NCBI GenBank assembly: GCA_965233665.1
Contig: CBDDTG010000005.1
Location: forward strand, 1-64,000
Direction of reading: 5' to 3'
DNA: 64,000 nt
From: Bacterioplanes sp965233665
GTDB lineage: Bacteria > Pseudomonadota > Gammaproteobacteria > Pseudomonadales > Oceanobacteraceae
The notes under the pieces were generated by a model, which worked only from the letters and a program-made list of their open reading frames with translations, did no database searches and had not been told where the DNA came from. Within the stretch, counting starts at the first letter, position 1. Each line of letters starts with the position of its first letter. Positions 60,962 to 64,000 of the stretch are shown here, one piece after another. The position numbers were made by a program, and so were the translations under genes.

Positions 60962-61438
60962 GTGGCAAGTCGGGCCTTCACCCTTATCGAGCTGGTGTTA
61001 GTTTTGGTGGTTATTGGCGTGTTGGCCGCTTTCGCGTTACCGCGCTTTGTGGATCTAGAGCGCCAGGCGCGCATAAGCACGCTGAACGGTGTGGCCGGCA
61101 GTATGCGCGCCACCATTGCCATCGTTCAAAGCAAGGCTAGGGCGCAAGGCCTATCGCCGGCGGCATCGAATCCGGTGTCCGGCGGCAATCAGTCCGGGTA
61201 TTTGGTGACTACAGAGGCGGGTACCTCAGAGGTGGATTGGCGCAACCTATGCCCAGAGAGCCGGGCCGAGCTGGGCGATACTCTGGCCATGCCGGATCAT
61301 ATCGGGCTGTCTGGCAGCGGTGGCTTGCAGCAGCAGGTCACCAATCAAAGCACCTGGGTCGGTTACGACTTGAACACCTGTACCGTTATTTACGACTCGT
61401 TTGCCTGCACTGTGACCGTGGTGACCAACGGCTGTTAA
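60962..61438 (+). CDS. Type IV pilin-like prepilin
   Basis: A 158-residue protein with a prepilin leader VASRA followed by FTLIELVLVLVVIGVLAAFALPRF. The residue before the cleavage Phe is Ala rather than Gly, and Glu+5 is kept. The C-terminal region has four cysteines (LCPES, NTCTV, FACTV, NGC). The GTG start at 60962 follows GGAG; the ATG at 60944 is in frame but without a ribosome site. It may be a minor pilin or MSHA-type subunit. It stands apart from other pilus genes and overlaps the convergent cbiZ. Confidence 0.82.
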   Translation: MASRAFTLIELVLVLVVIGVLAAFALPRFVDLERQARISTLNGVAGSMRATIAIVQSKARAQGLSPAASNPVSGGNQSGYLVTTEAGTSEVDWRNLCPESRAELGDTLAMPDHIGLSGSGGLQQQVTNQSTWVGYDLNTCTVIYDSFACTVTVVTNGC

Positions 61439-62093
61439 CCGCAGCTCGGCAAGCTTGATAAACACTCTCTCCCAATGCCTGCCCCAGTGGGGTGTGCTTG
61501 CCGCAATAGTTGGCTTCTGTGCCTTGATTTGGGCAAAACACAGCATGGCTGTCAGTGCCAGTGCCGCCGGCGGGTAAATGGCTAATCGGGCTGACTACGC
61601 CTTCATCCAGGCAGGCCTGCACGCGTGCTTCCGTGACCAGCATTAACGCCTCTGCCAGTGCAGCCGCCGACAAAGCGGTACTGATCCAAACTGCAATGTT
61701 AATGGTGCCAGGCATGGGAGACTCATCGGCTGGGTCACCAATGCGGCGGCAGTTGCTCAAGCCACAAGTGAGCCAGCAGTGAACCTGCTGTGATGCCGTT
61801 GCAGCGCTTTGATGGTGCAGGCTGCTTAACTCGGCAGCGGTCATCATGCCGACCACTCGGCCGTTAAGAGCCAAACGCTCTGCCTCTTGTTGTAGGGTTT
61901 GTGTGGGTGGCTGATGGCAGTCGGCGCCGCTGACGTGCAAGTTCAGCCAAGCGTCGGCCAAACCATAACCGCCATTAAGCACCGCTGAACTGAGACAGCG
62001 CTGTGGCCTGGCAAAAGAGAGCGTCATGCTGTTGGTGTGCTGCTGTAACTGCGGCAAATTATCAGCCTGATAGGGGGATTGCATTTGGGTCAT
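61386..62093 (-). CDS. cbiZ: Adenosylcobinamide amidohydrolase (CbiZ)
   Basis: A 235-residue CbiZ-domain protein: LSSAVLNGGYGLADAWLNLHV, VVGMMTAAELSSL, LTCGLSNCRRIGDP, PGTINIAVWISTAL, AGGTGTDSHAV and KHTPLGQALGESVY. CbiZ removes the aminopropanol side chain of cobinamide so that salvaged corrinoids can re-enter B12 synthesis as cobyric acid. No other cobalamin genes are nearby. The start is uncertain: ATG 62093 or TTG 62132. Confidence 0.85.
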   Translation of the reverse strand: MTQMQSPYQADNLPQLQQHTNSMTLSFARPQRCLSSAVLNGGYGLADAWLNLHVSGADCHQPPTQTLQQEAERLALNGRVVGMMTAAELSSLHHQSAATASQQVHCWLTCGLSNCRRIGDPADESPMPGTINIAVWISTALSAAALAEALMLVTEARVQACLDEGVVSPISHLPAGGTGTDSHAVFCPNQGTEANYCGKHTPLGQALGESVYQACRAAVNSRWSPRSQCRQTSRK

Positions 62094-62146
62094 GGGCGGG
62101 CTGTCGTTATGATGAGCATCATTTAAAGACAAAGGAAATTTGCGCC

Positions 62147-62932
62147 ATGTTAACGCTGCTTTCCCCGGCGAAAACGCTGGATTTTGACACGCCGCCCACC
62201 ACGGACCAAGCCACCCAGCCGCGATTTTTAGACGACTCCGCTGCCTTAGTGGACGAGCTGAAGCAATTATCGCCCGGAGACATCGGTCAGCTGATGAAGC
62301 TCAGCCCTAAGTTGGCTGACCTCAATGCGCAGCGCTTTGCCGACTGGCAGCTGCCGTTTACCGCAGAAAATGCCAAAGCGGCGATACTGGCGTTTAAAGG
62401 CGATGTTTACACCGGCCTTGAGGCTGAGTCCTTCAACGAGTCGCAACTGGCGTTTGCCCAGCAGCATCTGCGTATGCTCAGCGGCTTGTATGGCGTGCTG
62501 CGACCGTTGGATTTAATGCAACCCTACCGCTTAGAAATGGGCACTAAGTTTGCCAATCAGCGCGGCAAGGATTTATACGCCTTTTGGGGTGATCGCATTA
62601 CCCAGTCGCTAAATGAAGAACTGGCGCAACACGACAACGCCGTGGTGGTGAATCTGGCGTCTAATGAGTACTTTAAAGCGGTGAAGCCAAAACAGCTGCA
62701 AGCTGAGTTGATTACCCCGAACTTTAAAGACGAAAAGAATGGTCAATTTAAAATCATTAGTTTTTACGCCAAAAAAGCCCGTGGCATGATGGCGGCCTAC
62801 ATGGTGCGTAACGCCATCGATACACCCGAAGCTTTGAAGGCTTTTGATGTCGCGGGTTATCGTTTTAGTGAGGAAGACAGTCGTGATAATGAATGGGTAT
62901 TTAAACGCTATGAAAAGGACATTCCTGCTTAA
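62147..62932 (+). CDS. yaaA: Peroxide stress protein YaaA
   Basis: A 261-residue protein beginning MLTLLSPAKTLDFDTP with the family blocks RFADWQLPF, AFKGDVYTGLEAE, LRMLSGLYGVLRPLDLMQPYRLEMGTK and NLASNEYFKAV. In E. coli, YaaA limits DNA and protein damage under hydrogen peroxide by lowering free iron. The ATG follows AAAGGAAATTTGCGCC; the longer frame from 62003 overlaps cbiZ and is rejected. It overlaps the next gene. Confidence 0.95.
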   Translation: MLTLLSPAKTLDFDTPPTTDQATQPRFLDDSAALVDELKQLSPGDIGQLMKLSPKLADLNAQRFADWQLPFTAENAKAAILAFKGDVYTGLEAESFNESQLAFAQQHLRMLSGLYGVLRPLDLMQPYRLEMGTKFANQRGKDLYAFWGDRITQSLNEELAQHDNAVVVNLASNEYFKAVKPKQLQAELITPNFKDEKNGQFKIISFYAKKARGMMAAYMVRNAIDTPEALKAFDVAGYRFSEEDSRDNEWVFKRYEKDIPA

Positions 62933-63494
62933 ACCGTTGGCGCTGGTGGCTGCGGTCAGTGCTTTGAGTGGCTGTGTGCTGGCGCCACAAACCATCGAAC
63001 TAAACGACAGTGTGGCATTGGCCGCTGGCAACAGCGTGCCCAATCGCGATGCCTTGGTACGAGTGGTGGATCAGCGCTCAAAGTCTCCGGATTGGATTGG
63101 TCATCGTGGTGGTCGAGCACCAGAAAACTCGCCTTTATTGGTGAGTGGGTCGCTGGATACTGCCCTCAGCAAGCGCTTACAGGATTCACTGCGCCAGCTG
63201 GGCTTTGGCAGCGGCCCATTGCCGCCTTTGAAAGTGCAGCTCGACATTAACCAGTTTATGTACCAGTGCAATGAAGGCGTCATCGTCAATGAATGTGGTT
63301 TAGAGATCGAGCTGGAAGTCACGGTGATCGATGACGATGGCCGTTTTAGTAAGCCTTATCGACTGCGCCAGACGCGCGAGCTGGCGGTGTCGCCGGTGCA
63401 AGACTACAACCAGAAATGGATCAACGAAGCGCTGGATTCACTGTGGCAGCATATGTTTAGCGACGGCGAGCTACGCCGGGCGCTGGGGGCATAA
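62910..63494 (+). CDS. YajG-like lipoprotein
   Basis: A 194-residue protein with lipobox ALSGC (about residue 18-22) after a signal sequence starting MKRTFLLKPLALVAA, so it is likely a lipid-anchored envelope protein. The mature part resembles YajG: VRVVDQRSKSPDWIGHRGG, ALSKRLQDSLRQLGFG and the beta-rich LKVQLDINQFMYQC. Function is unknown. The ATG at 62910 lies inside yaaA. Confidence 0.82.
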   Translation: MKRTFLLKPLALVAAVSALSGCVLAPQTIELNDSVALAAGNSVPNRDALVRVVDQRSKSPDWIGHRGGRAPENSPLLVSGSLDTALSKRLQDSLRQLGFGSGPLPPLKVQLDINQFMYQCNEGVIVNECGLEIELEVTVIDDDGRFSKPYRLRQTRELAVSPVQDYNQKWINEALDSLWQHMFSDGELRRALGA

Positions 63495-63524
63495 AGCCGG
63501 TTATTCGATCCGTTAGATGGCAAA

Positions 63525-63546
63525 GAGCCGGTCAGCTGACCGGCTC
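63525..63546. terminator. Perfect 22-bp palindrome across the csiV stop codon
   Basis: GAGCCGGTCAG/CTGACCGGCTC, a perfect 11-bp inverted repeat without loop bases, at the convergent ends of the YajG-like and CsiV-like genes. On the minus strand CTTT follows. It is probably a bidirectional stop. Confidence 0.65.
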
Positions 63547-64000
63547 GCCATTGAGATCTTTGGCATCATTAATGGGAATGATCTTAATGATGGCGCCCAG
63601 CATCGGGTGATCGATGTAATGCCACTCACCCGAGCGCATGCGCCTGGCTTGGCGCACATTGGCCGCACGCAGCGGTATTAGCTCGGGTTGTTGGCTGGCC
63701 AAGCTGCGTTGGTAGCGCTCGGCTGTTAGATCTTTGCTCAGCTCGCTGGCCAGCACTTGGGTGCGGCCCAGCAAATCTTGCCGCTGCTTGTAGTGCTGCA
63801 CCACCAAGTCGGTGGTGAAATGCAGGTAGCGGCTGAGGTAAATCGATACCGTACCGCGAATGTCCATGCTCAAATCGCCATCCACGCGAATGCTCAACGG
63901 ATGCTGGATGGCGTTGTCTTGCTCTTGCACCGGCTCAACCCAGGCTTTGTGATACACCAGCTGCATGTCTTTGCGCCAGCGAATGCGCGCCGCTGGGTCG
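63532..64000 (-). CDS. CsiV-family protein, C-terminal part (runs off the right edge)
   Basis: At least 155 residues. The visible frame reads DPAARIRWRKDMQLVYHKAW at the window edge, then SIRVDGDLSMDIRGTVSIYLSRYLHFTTDLV and MRSGEWHYIDHPMLGAIIKI. These match the C-terminal half of CsiV proteins, periplasmic proteins known from gammaproteobacteria. The internal ATG at 63966 is not the true start, since the frame continues beyond 64000. Confidence 0.75.
   Translation of the reverse strand, partial: DPAARIRWRKDMQLVYHKAWVEPVQEQDNAIQHPLSIRVDGDLSMDIRGTVSIYLSRYLHFTTDLVVQHYKQRQDLLGRTQVLASELSKDLTAERYQRSLASQQPELIPLRAANVRQARRMRSGEWHYIDHPMLGAIIKIIPINDAKDLNGEPVS

Overview
The window comes from a gammaproteobacterium. 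The gene content looks like a marine Oceanospirillales/Pseudomonadales-type organism: recC-recB-recD order, thrS-infC-rpmI-rplT-pheS-pheT-ihfA-merR, a TRAP transporter, a CsiV-family gene and a YajG-like lipoprotein. The placement is inferred from gene families and synteny; no database was searched.

Layout. 1-6.8 kb: end of msrA, a ParA-like ATPase, a TatD-family nuclease with a frameshift, a Yip1-type membrane protein, a DUF1329 protein, an MltC-like transglycosylase, a methyltransferase and a small helical protein. 6.85-9 kb: an AraC regulator, then three initiator tRNA-fMet genes behind one strong promoter, followed by decayed tRNA copies. 9-18.4 kb: recC-recB-recD, overlapping start to stop. 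18.4-21.4 kb: dctP-dctQ-dctM on the minus strand. 22-31.5 kb: a complete chemotaxis operon (mcp-cheY-STAS-cheA-cheW-mcp-cheW-cheR-cheD-cheB) with no cheZ, arranged like F7-type clusters. A 251-bp MITE-like element follows. 31.8-39.2 kb: the translation operon. Its thrS leader contains a hairpin that copies the anticodon arm of tRNA-Thr(CGU). rplT and pheT each carry an apparent 1-nt insertion, and with the tatD lesion this points to sequencing or assembly error.

39.35-54 kb is the accessory region. A filamentous phage (Pf-like inovirus) prophage of about 12.7 kb sits in the 3' end of tRNA-Pro(GGG) between 76-bp identical direct repeats. Its core reads, on the minus strand: HTH proteins, ssDNA-binding protein, small membrane protein, major coat protein, central terminator, adsorption protein, pVI-like protein, Zot, a structured intergenic region, replication initiator, DUF4224 protein and integrase. 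A divergent regulator sits at its head. Beyond that, 47.5-51.8 kb carries cargo: a DUF2513/two-TM/50-aa operon, a pair of paralogous four-cysteine secreted proteins followed by a small basic protein, a secreted 186-aa protein, a membrane-anchored DUF2726 protein and a 139-aa unknown. After the second att repeat lies the stump of another integrase copy, interrupted upstream of its 3' end by an ISL3-family IS, then a 400-bp gene-free segment.

54.4-64 kb returns to chromosome-like genes: a VOC protein, a PLD-like/winged-helix protein, a DUF3892 protein, a fatty-acid activation/oxidation cluster (FATP-type acyl-CoA synthetase plus two acyl-CoA dehydrogenases), a pilin-like protein, CbiZ, YaaA, a YajG-like lipoprotein and the C-terminal part of a CsiV-family protein running off the window. 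The most original material is the prophage cargo at 47.5-51.8 kb.
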